Below are positions 39,201 through 51,200 of a DNA stretch of 64,000 nucleotides, one piece after another; the stretch's first letter is position 1, and every line of letters begins with the position of its first letter. Source of the DNA: Dicaeum eximium (lineage: Eukaryota > Chordata > Aves > Passeriformes > Dicaeidae); contig VWZP01005658.1 in assembly GCA_013396995.1 (NCBI GenBank), positions 3,100,453-3,164,452 of the forward strand. Direction: 5' to 3'. A program made the translations under genes and the position numbers. The notes beneath the pieces were generated by a model. The model made no database searches. It saw only the letters and a program-made list of their open reading frames with translations, and was not told the DNA's origin.

Positions 39201-42200
39201 AGCATTTCCAGGGAGGTTAAACTGGGCAACAAACTTAATTTAGGTTTCAGAAAACAAAACAAAACAAAAAACCCTTAAGAAAGCAGCAAAAATTTGCACT
39301 TATTGAGTCCAGGTGCCCTCTTCAACTTATTTTCCATTATGCTGCTTCTACCTGACCAGGTGGCTAATCTGGGGGTGGCACTGGCTGCTGACATTACCAG
39401 AAGAGAGCAGTTACTGAGTTTTCCCATACCTCAGCCATGATTGCAGCCCAGGAGATCCTGTTTCTGTCAAAAGGACTGAACAAAAGACCTTGCATATGTA
39501 CCTCTGAGCTCCTTTGTAGGCAATCCCAAAAAACAAGCAAAATCCTCAGAAGATATGAATGTATAAATGCAGGCAGTCAAATAAAACAATATGGAGAAAA
39601 TTATTGGAGGCACAGAACAGGAACTGCTCTTTTCACTGAAAGTTTCTTGTTGAGTAGCAACCAGGCTGGCCTGAACAGAGAGCACGTTCAGAAAATGAAT
39701 ACTGCTGGTACTTAGAAATGCCTCAAGTCAACACTGAGGCCAAGGAAAAGCCTTGTTATTTCTTCTGGCAGAGTGAGTGAGGCATGAAGTTCAAAGAATG
39801 TATTACAGTAAAGAAGACACATTCCAAGCAGATGCACATAAACTATAGGAAGCTATCCAGTAAATCATTGCATCCCCCTTTACTGGCTTTAAGATTTAAC
39901 TGCTCCAAAACCACGTCCTAATTACCAACACCACTGGGAAAAAATCTTTGACATCTTTTCCTCAGGTAAACTTTATGATGGGAGTGCAAACACTATCTAA
40001 TTGTAACTCCATTCAAATGTTCATCTTTAAAGCAAAATAAAATCTAAAAACAGAGAAAGGATCTGAAAGTTATTAAAATTCCAGCAATAACTTTTTTTGT
40101 TTGTATTCCAGTCCATTAGCTACTTATTGCCCAGAAATTCTTTCACTTTTTCCTTTCATTACAGAGATAACAAAAGCCACTATTTCTTTCATGCTATCCT
40201 CAACATGATCTTCTAAAACCTGTTCTCATTCACATCTTCAATACAGAACAGAAATGAAACATCTGCTGGAAAGATCCTGTTAGACATAATCAGAATTTAC
40301 TTTTTCAGCCAAGTCTTACAACTCCACATGGTAGAGATTAGTATTTACTCTGCCTCAAGTTTACTGTGTACAAGCTGAAATATTTATGAAGACATGAAAG
40401 ACATTGTGCTTGGAGTGGAAGACCCAAAGCTGCCAAGTACTGGATATACACACATGCCATGTGTATGTGTGTATTTGTCCTACAAGAATTCTGAAAACTG
40501 TACTGAAATCCAGTCTCAATTACATCAGATCTTTTTCTACAAAAACACATTTGCTTACATAATACAAAGATGTGTACTGTCCTCTACAAGGCAAAGCAGT
40601 TTTGGACTGTTTATTCTCAGAAAATAATAATTGTAACCAGTTCAGTTGACTATTAAAACTTTATTTGCAGCAGAAGTTGTTCGAATTACGCATACTGACT
40701 GTTTTGTAGGTCAAAAAATCTGAAATATCTAGAGTTTTTCTACCTCTTCCAAAGCTCTAATTATTCTCTAGAACCTTGCACAATTCAAAATGGGTCATTC
40801 ACCATCACTGTACAGAGGTGAAGATCTGGAGGGTTTCTGGGGATGGCAACCCCTTCAGTAATACTGTGCAAACCTATATTAAAATACATGCATGAAAATA
40901 TTCCTGAAAGTAGTGAAACATATTGATGAAGAAGGCACTTGGCCTCAGAAATTACTGAACACCTATCTGCACCCAGAAGGGCAGAGTGCTCTTACCTTTA
41001 CTGCTGACAGGTCTAGTAAGTCCAAATCACAAACACTGCAGCCAGTTTCCCGTGTCCAAGCATTAGGAATGTAGTTTCCCAAATAATTCAGGTGAATCTG
41101 ATACAAATGAACAATTAAAATTAATGAAAGATGCTTGCAAAGTATTATCTGTACCTTTCCAACAATTCAGGTTTACTCATTTAGTCACTTGTAACTAAAG
41201 GCAACTGACAAGAAACAAAAATAAAAAAATAGCAGGCAAAAACTTTATCTTATTCTTTTTGTTGACAAAACAGAGATTACATACTCTCTAGTGACACATG
41301 AAGTCTACAAAAAAGAGTATTTCATAAAAATGACATGCACATGAGGTGAAAAATACAAGTATTACACATCAGAATGTAAAAATTTTTGGCATACATTTCG
41401 AGATGTGTATCTAACCAATGCAATTTACTAATCTGCAGATTGGAGAGATTAAGTACAAAGCAGAAGTATCTTATCAATAAAAAACTTTTAACTATTAGGA
41501 GTGAATTCTGAGAATTTTTTTTTATACTAGCTTATTTACTAACTAGAGAAAACTTTTTGGCTAATATATTATTGTCTTTTTGATTCTATCTTGGATTTAG
41601 AACAGAAGAATTTAACCACACTGACAAAGTGATGCATGGCAAAAGTTTCCTCTTTTTTTGAAACATCACTACAGGCAGAGGTGGAGGTGTTTTTTTCTTT
41701 AATGTAGCATAACTCTTGGATTAGTATAAGAAATTCTATTCTAAGCTGTTTGCCCAACTGTAAAACACAGAACCTTTCCTTTTATTGGCAACATGTCAGC
41801 AAAGCCAGTGATGACAGAATTTGAGGATTTAATTGATGCAAAAATGGAAGGAATCAGCCATACATTTCACCCCTACTGAGTAGTTATAAGGCAATCATTA
41901 TATTCACTAATTCCAAAATCAAAATAGAAGTGCACAAACAAAGAAGCAGCAGTCCCTAGGATATTAGCAAGTTTCAAACTTTACTTCATTTTCCTGAAAG
42001 GCATTTTTCTGAAAATAAGGACCTACAGTAAGGAGCATTTATTCAGAAGAAATTAGAAAGCAGCCATGCCCAGTCCTTCAGCCAACAGACACTGCTGTAA
42101 ACCTTTGCACTTCTTTGGCACAGAGCAAAGAGATGCAGCTGCCACAGTACCAAAACACAGCCCTTTACCTCAGAGAAACTGTGCAAGGACCTCTGAGCCA

Positions 42201-45200
42201 CTGAATCCCTCCACATGAACAGAATCTGTCAGAACAGCTATTTCACAGGGCACACAGTGCTCTGCCATGTGCTCAAAGCTGACAAGCCATGGGCACATTG
42301 ACAGCAGTGACAGTGACACTGAAGGCAATGGTAAAAGCCACCCTCACCTGTTCCTAGACAGATACACAGAGACTCCTTCTTCTGCCTAAATGCAATGTAT
42401 TTTCTTATATATGTGTATACACACACCAGGGTCTAAGGTAGGACAGATATGTTGCTCTTCTGTATCCCAGCCCCTATTTAGACTCTTGGCTAAATTATCC
42501 TGGCCCCTGTTATTCTGATTGTCATTTAATAACCAAATGGACATTCTTCACTAGCTTCAGGAACAGCTCTGAGTTAGTGAACAAACTAACAAAAGCTTAC
42601 TTGCTTCTAATATCTGATGCTGTGATGAATTTGGGAGCAGAATGAGCTGTTTCAGCAGCAATACCAAGTTACAGTGACAGCAGAATAACACGAATTCAAA
42701 GGGGGTTTTTATCCTCTCAATTCCTAATAACATTAAATGGAAATGTGCACTGGTGGTGTGCTATGACTGTTTGATACCCTTCTACCATTGTATTTTTTGC
42801 CTTCGTGGATGTTTTGGTTTTACATGAAAATAAAACCAAACTGTCACTTACTTTAGTTGGACCATTTCCATGAATGGTGACTGGTAGGGTGTCATACACT
42901 GAATTCCTTGCTCTTACTCTTCCTTCTTCAAATTTCAAAAGGACTTCATCTGGAAATCAACAAAGCAGTGCAGTAAGTTCATAAATAAAAGCTAAAATTT
43001 CAGAGTTTTTAAGACCTTGCTGATACAACATACTCTGCTGTTGCTATAATTGTCAGTATTATTTATTTAGAAGCTTTTGTACTTTTTTTTAAAAAAGATC
43101 TTGAATGCTAAGCTACTTATGATAAATAAGATGACATCAAACTTCACAGTTTCTCATCAGCAGCCTCAGTATTGGAATAAAATCTAGTTTAAAAATAATT
43201 CTAATTTAGCAAAAATGCTATTTATAGAGAAATCAGTTATTTCACCTATCATCTGACAACAAAAAAATTGTTCCAAAATTGGAAGTCAGATGTAAGAAAA
43301 GAAGTTTGCACAGATGCATTCTTCATTTAAATTCAGGACAGTTAAACAAAGGAAATTCTACAGTATTCTACATTCTACTTCATTATGTATAGCCATTTAC
43401 TTGAGAACATTTAAAATGCAATTTTAATTACTAATCTTACTCCTGTAATTAAGTTTCGGAAAGGCAGATGGAAAAATTATCCTTAACTCTATTTACTGCC
43501 AACTCCATTTATTTAAAACTATTTTTTTCTATTTTAAAACAAATATTCTATCTGTGAGAGAATCCAATTAATAATCAACCCAAAAGACCTGTAACTAATC
43601 TGGTGATCAGGTTTACTCATCCAAACACTTCCTTAAAATAAGCACATGTTTAAAGAACTACATTCATGGTTAAGAACTACATTAAGGTTAAAAAGAAAAG
43701 AAGTGTTAATAACAGCTAATGAAACACACAATGTGCAAACCACACACTTACCAACAGCTCCATTTAGGGTCTGGAAAATTGTACATTTGTGGTCCAAAGT
43801 AATGTTAATGCGCTCCTGAAATCAAAGCACCAAAGCTGTTGAGGCATTCTAAAAGCCAATGTTTTTACAGTAAGGTTGCAATTATACCACAGTGGCAGCG
43901 AGGAATCAGGGAAAATGACTCTATGTGCTCTTCACATTGATACATTTTTCTGTATTCCCAAGTTGTGCAGTTCTATAGCAATCAGTTTTGCATATGCAGA
44001 AATTTTAAACTTGAAGGATAAAAGTCATAACTCTCCACAGGAACTGCATTTTAGCAGGATAAGCCAAAGAAAATTTGTGTCTTTAAAAAAAAATTAACAA
44101 GTCTTGGCCAAGAAACAAATCACGTTGTGTTTCAGAGTCACAAAAATACAGAAGTCAAATTTAAGTGTCATGTCAGAATAGTGGTCATGTCATGGTCATG
44201 GAAAGTGTCATGTCACTGGTGGTTTTAAAAAGTGTTCCTAATATTGTATTACTAATACTAGCTTACTTTAAATACCACGTCTTACCATTTTTAAAATGTT
44301 GTATGTAACATTTAAAACACACTCAAAAACAGATGACATCCTTTGTTTTGGTCTTCCAAGATTTTCTTACACATTCTACAGCAATGGGCATATTATTACT
44401 ATACAAAGAATCAGTGGTGATGTACAGTAAGCACCATGGAAGTGTTTTGAATCATGGTGCAGCAGTGCTCTGCACAGACAGTTTTGGTCTAGAAGACAAT
44501 CCATTTAGACAACTAATTATGTTACTTCTGACTGGGATGTAGAATCAGCTTTACTATCTCTACACCCTGTCTCTTCAGTTGTGTACCTGGCATCTGACTG
44601 AACTTGCACATCAGCAATCCAAACATTAAAGGCTGGAGGGAATTTCCTGCGAGGAGCATTTGAGTTTGTCTGGCTCAGAGGAGCAGGCTGAGGGCACCTC
44701 CCTGCTCCCCACAGCTCCTGAGCAGGGGAAGGGCAGAGGGAGGAGCTGAGCTGGTGGGAACGGTTCAAAGCTGCACCAGGGGAGGTTCAGACCCGACATT
44801 AGGAAGCATTTCTTTATGAACAGGGTGGTCAAACCCTGCATCAGCTCCTAGAGAGGTTGTCAACACCTCCAGCCTGTCAAGTGCTTAAAAAGCATTTGGG
44901 CAATGAACCTAAAACATGCTTTAGCTTTTGGTCAGGCCCATATTGGTCAGCCAGTCAGACTAGATGATCACTGCAGGTCCCTTTCAACACAAATATTGTA
45001 TTCTGTTTCTGAACCTGTATCCAAACAGACCTGATTTTCCATTAAGTTATGCCAGAATCAACATGTATATATTTCAAAAACTTTGCATCTGCCTTAAGCA
45101 TACAAATTACCAAAATCCTTCTCAAAATTCTGCTGTATCTAAAGATTCTAAAGCCTTTTTGCATCAATATATTGTTAACTTCCCTTATCTCTCTTTTTCC

Positions 45201-48200
45201 AGCATCAGGGACACGCCTGTAACACCTGCCATGCTTTAACACTGCAAGTCAGCAGAGAACTTCGTTAAATGAGGGCACAGAGGTCTTCACCAAAAATTTA
45301 CAATGCAGCTTTATTGAACATACTTGCACAGAAAGCTGAAGGCAGGGTCTGAAATAGCAGCAAGCCAAAATATAAAACACTGGATCAGCAAGTAGTTCAG
45401 TGACACCCTGGAAAAATGCCACATTCTCTGGCTGTCAAACTGCCAAGTACATGGGACCCTCATGAGATAAATGTGTCTGATCATATACCTCAGAGCTGAA
45501 ATTTCTAACAGTGAAGCACAACCTGCCCGGGTCTGAAGACAGCCTGAAATAATGCATCAAGTCATGGCCCTTTGGGAGCCTGTTCATCATTCCAGAAGCA
45601 GGAACCTCAGGAGAACAAACAACTGTCAACATGGCACTCCAATATAAAGAGACAGCATTCCTTGTCTTTTCATCTCCTGGTGTTTTATGAGGAGCAGCAT
45701 GTTATTTCAAGGAGAAAGAAAAGAGAAAGCGAGTTACTACCTACCCTTGCCAATGGGTCCACATAGATTTTGGTGTAAAACAGCTGGTCATCATCATTAT
45801 CCTGCAGATTCCATTGCTGCACAATGCGATTTATGTATGGAGCATAACCAATAAATCCTGCAAAGTCACACACACACGTTATTTCCCGAAAAACCACTAC
45901 CCTGCCAACACTGTCCAACAACCAGGGAATTCATGCTGAGTGGTGCCAGTAAAGAAAAAGTATCAAATTTATGAAACTTGGTTCAAAATCCAATCTTCTT
46001 TCTGAGGTATATAACAGGTCTGTTTCATAAAGTTAACAATTAATGGCTATTTTTATACTAACGGTATTTTAAGGGAAAAAAAATAAATCAGATCTGCCCA
46101 GGATGATTCTGAGAATGCCAAAGCATGATATCAGACTATCACTTTCCCAAGAAGCCCATCCATGGAAAAAGTTTCGTTTTCATCAATCACTTCTTACTGG
46201 CAGAGATACCTGAATAATACTGGCAGAAATACAATGAGAATTCAACTCAAGACCAATATACACCAAAATAAAAAAAGATAGGACAGATAGGTGAGGGAAA
46301 GACAGGGACACTTCCAGATCTCCACACTGAAGAAGGATGCCCCAGAAATGACACACTCAATAGCTTCCACACAGCACAGTGCTTGTATCACTGCATGTAT
46401 TAATCAAGTGCAAAATTGTTAGCAAAGCTGGCATGTAAAGGAGGACTCCAGAATTCATCCATCATTGAGATTCCAGGGAGTAGCTCCCACTCTTTAGAAG
46501 GAGCTGAGTAAGTGTCATGGTTTGAGGCTTACCCGGAAATGGTAAGATTTTATGGGCGGCTCAGTGAGATCCCAAGTGAAGAAATTCAGGAGGAAGAAGG
46601 AGGAGCTTCCTCTTTTCCAGGCAGGGAGCACAGAGGTGAGAGCTCTTGCCCGGGCCTGGGTGGGGCTGGGCCCCTGCCCCAGGCCCGGCCAGCCGGCGGC
46701 TGTGGGGCGGCTTTCCCCCCTCCTCACTTCATCGGAGGTGGTGGCAGGACGGCGGGGGAAGGGTGGAAAAAGTCAGGCCATCGGTTGGGGGCCGGAAGGC
46801 CGGGGAGGGTGGCGGAGAGCCAAGGCCTTGTGAACATGGCCCCCCCCAGGAGCAGCCCAGGAGCGGCCCAGGGAAGGCGCGGCGCGGGAAATTTGATCCC
46901 GAGGAAGCTGCGAAGATNNNNNNNNNNNNNNNNNNNNNNNNNNNNNNNNNNNNNNNNNNNNNNNNNNNNNNNNNNNNNNNNNNNNNNNNNNNNNNNNNNN
47001 NNNNNNNNNNNNNNNNNNNNNNNNNNNNNNNNNNNNNNNNNNNNNNNNNNNNNNNNNNNNNNNNTGGAAGGGGGGAAGAACCTGCAAGCAAATTTTTCCC
47101 CGGGCGGGCTGCTTGTGGGGACATTGAGAGACACAAGAGAACTTTCCTTTTCTCTTGTGGAGAAGCTTTTCCATAACATGAACAAGAGGGACTCCTCTCC
47201 CTGAGAGAGAATTGAGAAAAGACTATTTCAAAAATGATGGACTGATTGGGATTGTTGAGTGTTACTTCTTTACATTGACAAATGGGAAGGAAATGTTTGT
47301 GGAGGGAGGAGAAGGGTCTGAAGGGTTTTGGTGGGGTTTTTTTTCTTCTCTTTTTTTTCTTTCTTTTAGTTACTGTTAATAAACTGCCTTTCTCTTGAAG
47401 TTTTGAGCCTGCTTTGCTTTTCTCCTAGTTGATCCTATTTTACAGCAGGAGAGTGCTCTGATTAACCAGCACGAGAAAAACCACCACATTTAGTGGTGCA
47501 TTTGGCCGGGAAAAATTCAGATTGATTCAAATTGGGGAAATTCAGAATTGGCGAACTAAACCACTACACGCATTGGTGTTTCCGCCCGGTTTCGAACTGA
47601 AACCAGCACAGTAAGCCATGCTGACAGGCCAGGCAGAGCTGCCAGCACATCCACCCTGTGTGCAGACATCTCCAGGAACCAGGCAGCAGAGCCTGGGAAT
47701 TCTGTGGCCAGGCTAAACTGTGCCTACAAACAGCACGTGCTGCTGTGCCTGGGCTTGTGCACTGCATTGCTCCTGAAGCAATGGGGTCACCCCTGCACAG
47801 CCTCACACTGCCATGACAGCTGCTTGCTAGACCCTGACTGTATTTATCTGCTTTTTACAACTCATTGCCAAGCACACACTGTGCAAATTTCAACGAAAAC
47901 TAAGCCTGAGCACAGAAGAGGAGCTACTGCAGTGGGGAGGAGAGGAAGATCACAGTATATCCAGTTATCAGTTTTATACTTGGGTAATTCAGGAGCAGCT
48001 CCACACACAAGTACATAGAACAGCTAATCTAGATGAGTCACGTTCAAGTGTCTGAGGATCACACTTGCCTCCTGAGTTCAGGAATCGTTTTCCACTCCGG
48101 ACAACAGGATACTTGTCAGCCAGCCTTTTGTCAGGCCAAATTAGTCCATCTGCTGCAAATACCACTCTGTGATTAGTTTCCTGAAATTTCTTTAGCAGTT

Positions 48201-51200
48201 CTTCAGGGCCCCCAGCAAAGATTACATCATAGCTTAAAAGGAAAGAAAATACATCCGTTAGGTTAGTTTCATTTTAATGTTTCTGTGTTCAAAACAAGTC
48301 ATTGGACTATTCAAATTTAAAAATCAAACAGCCCTTTCATTCTGAAAAATTACTCAAATCATATTTAACCACCATGTAAAAATTCTATACCCTTCTAGAG
48401 ATAGAAACTTCAACCAGTACTACTTACCCAAAGTACTTTCTCCTGTTTTTTAGTCTTCCATATTTTGGACATTCTTTTTTCTTAACTTTTTTTTTAATCT
48501 GAATTGATTTTTCTATTTCAGGTATTTTGCTTGTGTTTTTAAGAACAACAATTAAAAATATCAAACTTTAACAGATGAAAAGTAGGACTGAAAGATGACT
48601 TAGATGACTTTCACTGGGAAAATCTAGATGATCTTGTTCCTAAACACAACAGCACTGGCTCTCCTAAAAAGTCTTATCAAGAATGTACTTAGATCTCAAT
48701 GAAGTCTAGTTGCAAATAGAAAGTGTATTGCATTCTGACAAGGCATTGATTTCTCCTTCAACCTCTTTAATGTGCTGAAGACTTAAAGGCTCAAAGCATC
48801 ACAATATCTATTTATGAAAAGCATTACCTGCCTTTGAGTCACAATTCCTATTGAGGATAAAGGCCTAAAGGTGGGGGGCTCATTTGGGCTGTTACACACA
48901 GTCAAAGCTCAACAGTGTGCCAAACCAGAACAAAACCTGCCTGGGTTTGGCCCAGGTCCTGTAAGAATGGAGCATCCCAAGCCTGGTGGTTCCTTGTGGC
49001 TGAACCAAATCTAAATCAATGCCTGGTGGGCACAGGGGATTGGGAACACAACCAGGCAAACCAAGCAAACAAACCAATCCCCCCACCATGGGCAGGGATG
49101 CCACACACTAGACCAGTCTGCTCAAAGCCCCATCCAATCTGGCCTGGAACTCGGAATTTGCCAGGGACTGGGCACCCACAGCTGCTCTGGGTGACCTGTG
49201 CCAATGCCTCCCACTTCTAGGTTCACTTTACACAGCATGAAGAATGTCACAGTGAAATTGGAATCACATCACAGATTAGTCTCTGGCTGAAGCAGCAAAA
49301 CATTTTAATGGCAGCATCTCAACCTTGCAGTTTGCTCATCTGAACAGAGGAATATCCTTGCTCTATACATGTACCTTAGAAATTGAAAACCACCAGCCTT
49401 GATAACAGGCAAAGAAAGCAGAGCTACCAAAAACCAAGGTCTAACCTTGACCAAGACTTTTCTTGCAAAGCCTTTTAGCTGGGCTAACTAGGACAGCAGT
49501 ACCCCCACAGAACATTTTGCACTGCCATGGATTACCCAGCAATAGTGCCAACAGATCAACCATTACTGACTTTTGGTACTCCTCTACTACAGTGCTGAAA
49601 CTATTCAGGATGTCATTTCTTCAAAGATTTCATGAAACAAAAACTGAACAACAGCTGGCTTACAAATGTAAAAAAAAGACTTTCACCACAAAGCAAAGTA
49701 TGAACCCTGGAGAGGAAGTGTGTTATGTAGTCTATATAAGTCAGTGGTTTTCTGAAAACTCTGTTATGTTTTTCTGCAACTTTGGCAGAAGAACGCATGA
49801 AAGAAATTGTACATTTTGGACCTTCCCCAGCTGCACAAAAAAATGCCTGTTTCTGCCCAAATTTACAGGAATACACTTCACTCCCTTTTCCACTCAATTT
49901 CTGCAGCCCAAGTCCATGCCAGACCGAGCCTGCAGAACACACAAGAAACAGGAGACACGTTGAAGGCAGACAAAAAGAGATCTGTCTGAGGCTTTGACTT
50001 TAACAGCTCATGGCAGGCTGTGCTTCTCCATGATCAGAGTAGTGCTGCTGCTGCTGGGACTTACAGCTGCAGGAAGGAACCAAACACCCTGGAACATTGC
50101 TTCCAAGGACTGTCATCCTGGGAAAGAAAGCCAAAGCTGAGCAACGTGCTGGGCCAGCCACAGGCTCTGCTTGTGAAAGGGATATGCTGCTTAACACAGC
50201 ACAGTTTATAATCCTAAAGCCAGAGCTGAGCTGCTAAACTGCAATGGATATTATGCAGCTCTGTTAATCCAGCAGGAACCTACGCTTGCCATTAATGGTC
50301 AAGGCCCTCTGTTTTATCAAGAGGTGACTTTTTGTCCCCACACCTCTTCCTGGGCAGGATCTCCACGGCCTTCCACCCCTTGCTGACAGCATCCTCATCA
50401 GCTGCTTTATGAGGCTCCCACTTTTCTCTCCATGCAAAAGGAAAACTTCTTAACACCTGTAATTGCATCCTTTGCCTTGTTTGCCTGCTTTGTCAGATTG
50501 CATTTGGTCTATTCAGACCTCAACTCCTGCTGTAAGGGGGGATTCACTTCAGGTCTACACCACTAAGACCATCACGAAACAGGTCCCAAGACTATCCTTG
50601 ACAGTTTATATTGTTATTAGGGGTGACACAATGACTTACTTTAAACAGGACTTTAAAATTTGGCAGGGAAAAAGAGTGTGGAAAAAGCAGGCTTCCTTGG
50701 CAACCAGGAACAGCTCAGATACTCTTTTGTTTATTCTTCATAAATCCTTCAAATTAAGTAGAAGGCAAGAAGAAAAAAAAAAAAACCCAGAAAGTTTCCA
50801 CAACCTAATCCCATTTCCTGAAGCTCCCAGATGGCAGATGCTTGGGACTGGACTCCACCCCTCCCTCCCTCTCTTTTGCAGCAGCAAAGCACCCTGGCTA
50901 TGCACCCTGCACTCCCAGCAACACGGGGAAACAGCAGCAGACACTCAGGTGCTCTAGAACTGACCATGCAATTTCTGCATCCACAGCTTTAACAGTGAGA
51001 ACTTGCTACTATTGGAGCTGCAGAGTAAGAGCTCAAAATACAAGTCACACAGTGCCTACAAGTGACTAGCAATGTCACAAAACAGACACAAAACTATTTT
51101 GTCACTTAGATTGTGTCCCCACCAGGATCACACCTTAATCATTTTGAGTTACATAGAAAGTATAATTATCCCTTAGTTTCTGATGAATGTTTAAAAAAAA

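Larger units (their letters stand above)
35837..45744 (-). other. PLOD2 introns 5 to 9
   Basis: In transcript order, introns 5 to 9 are 1929, 802, 1754, 3749 and 1284 bp, all GT-AG. They hold two CR1 pieces (intron 5 and intron 9). Nothing else recognisable; the GC-richer stretch at 38200-38560 in intron 8 has no coding or repeat match that I can name. Confidence 0.75.

Noticed and set aside
46512..47204. 230-codon frame across the N gap
   Set aside because: It starts at the LTR boundary, runs through unknown bases and has equally long frames on both strands, as expected for a GC-rich LTR with N. Not a gene.
47574..47597. Possible tRNA-Val gene fragment
   Set aside because: Only the 3' end complement is present, directly after an LTR end. 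A primer-binding site explains it better than a tRNA pseudogene.
49463..49963. 166-codon plus-strand frame in intron 3
   Set aside because: No family match and an opposing open frame on the minus strand; noncoding intron sequence.
50463..50957. 164-codon plus-strand frame in intron 3
   Set aside because: Contains simple A-runs and no motif; chance frame.
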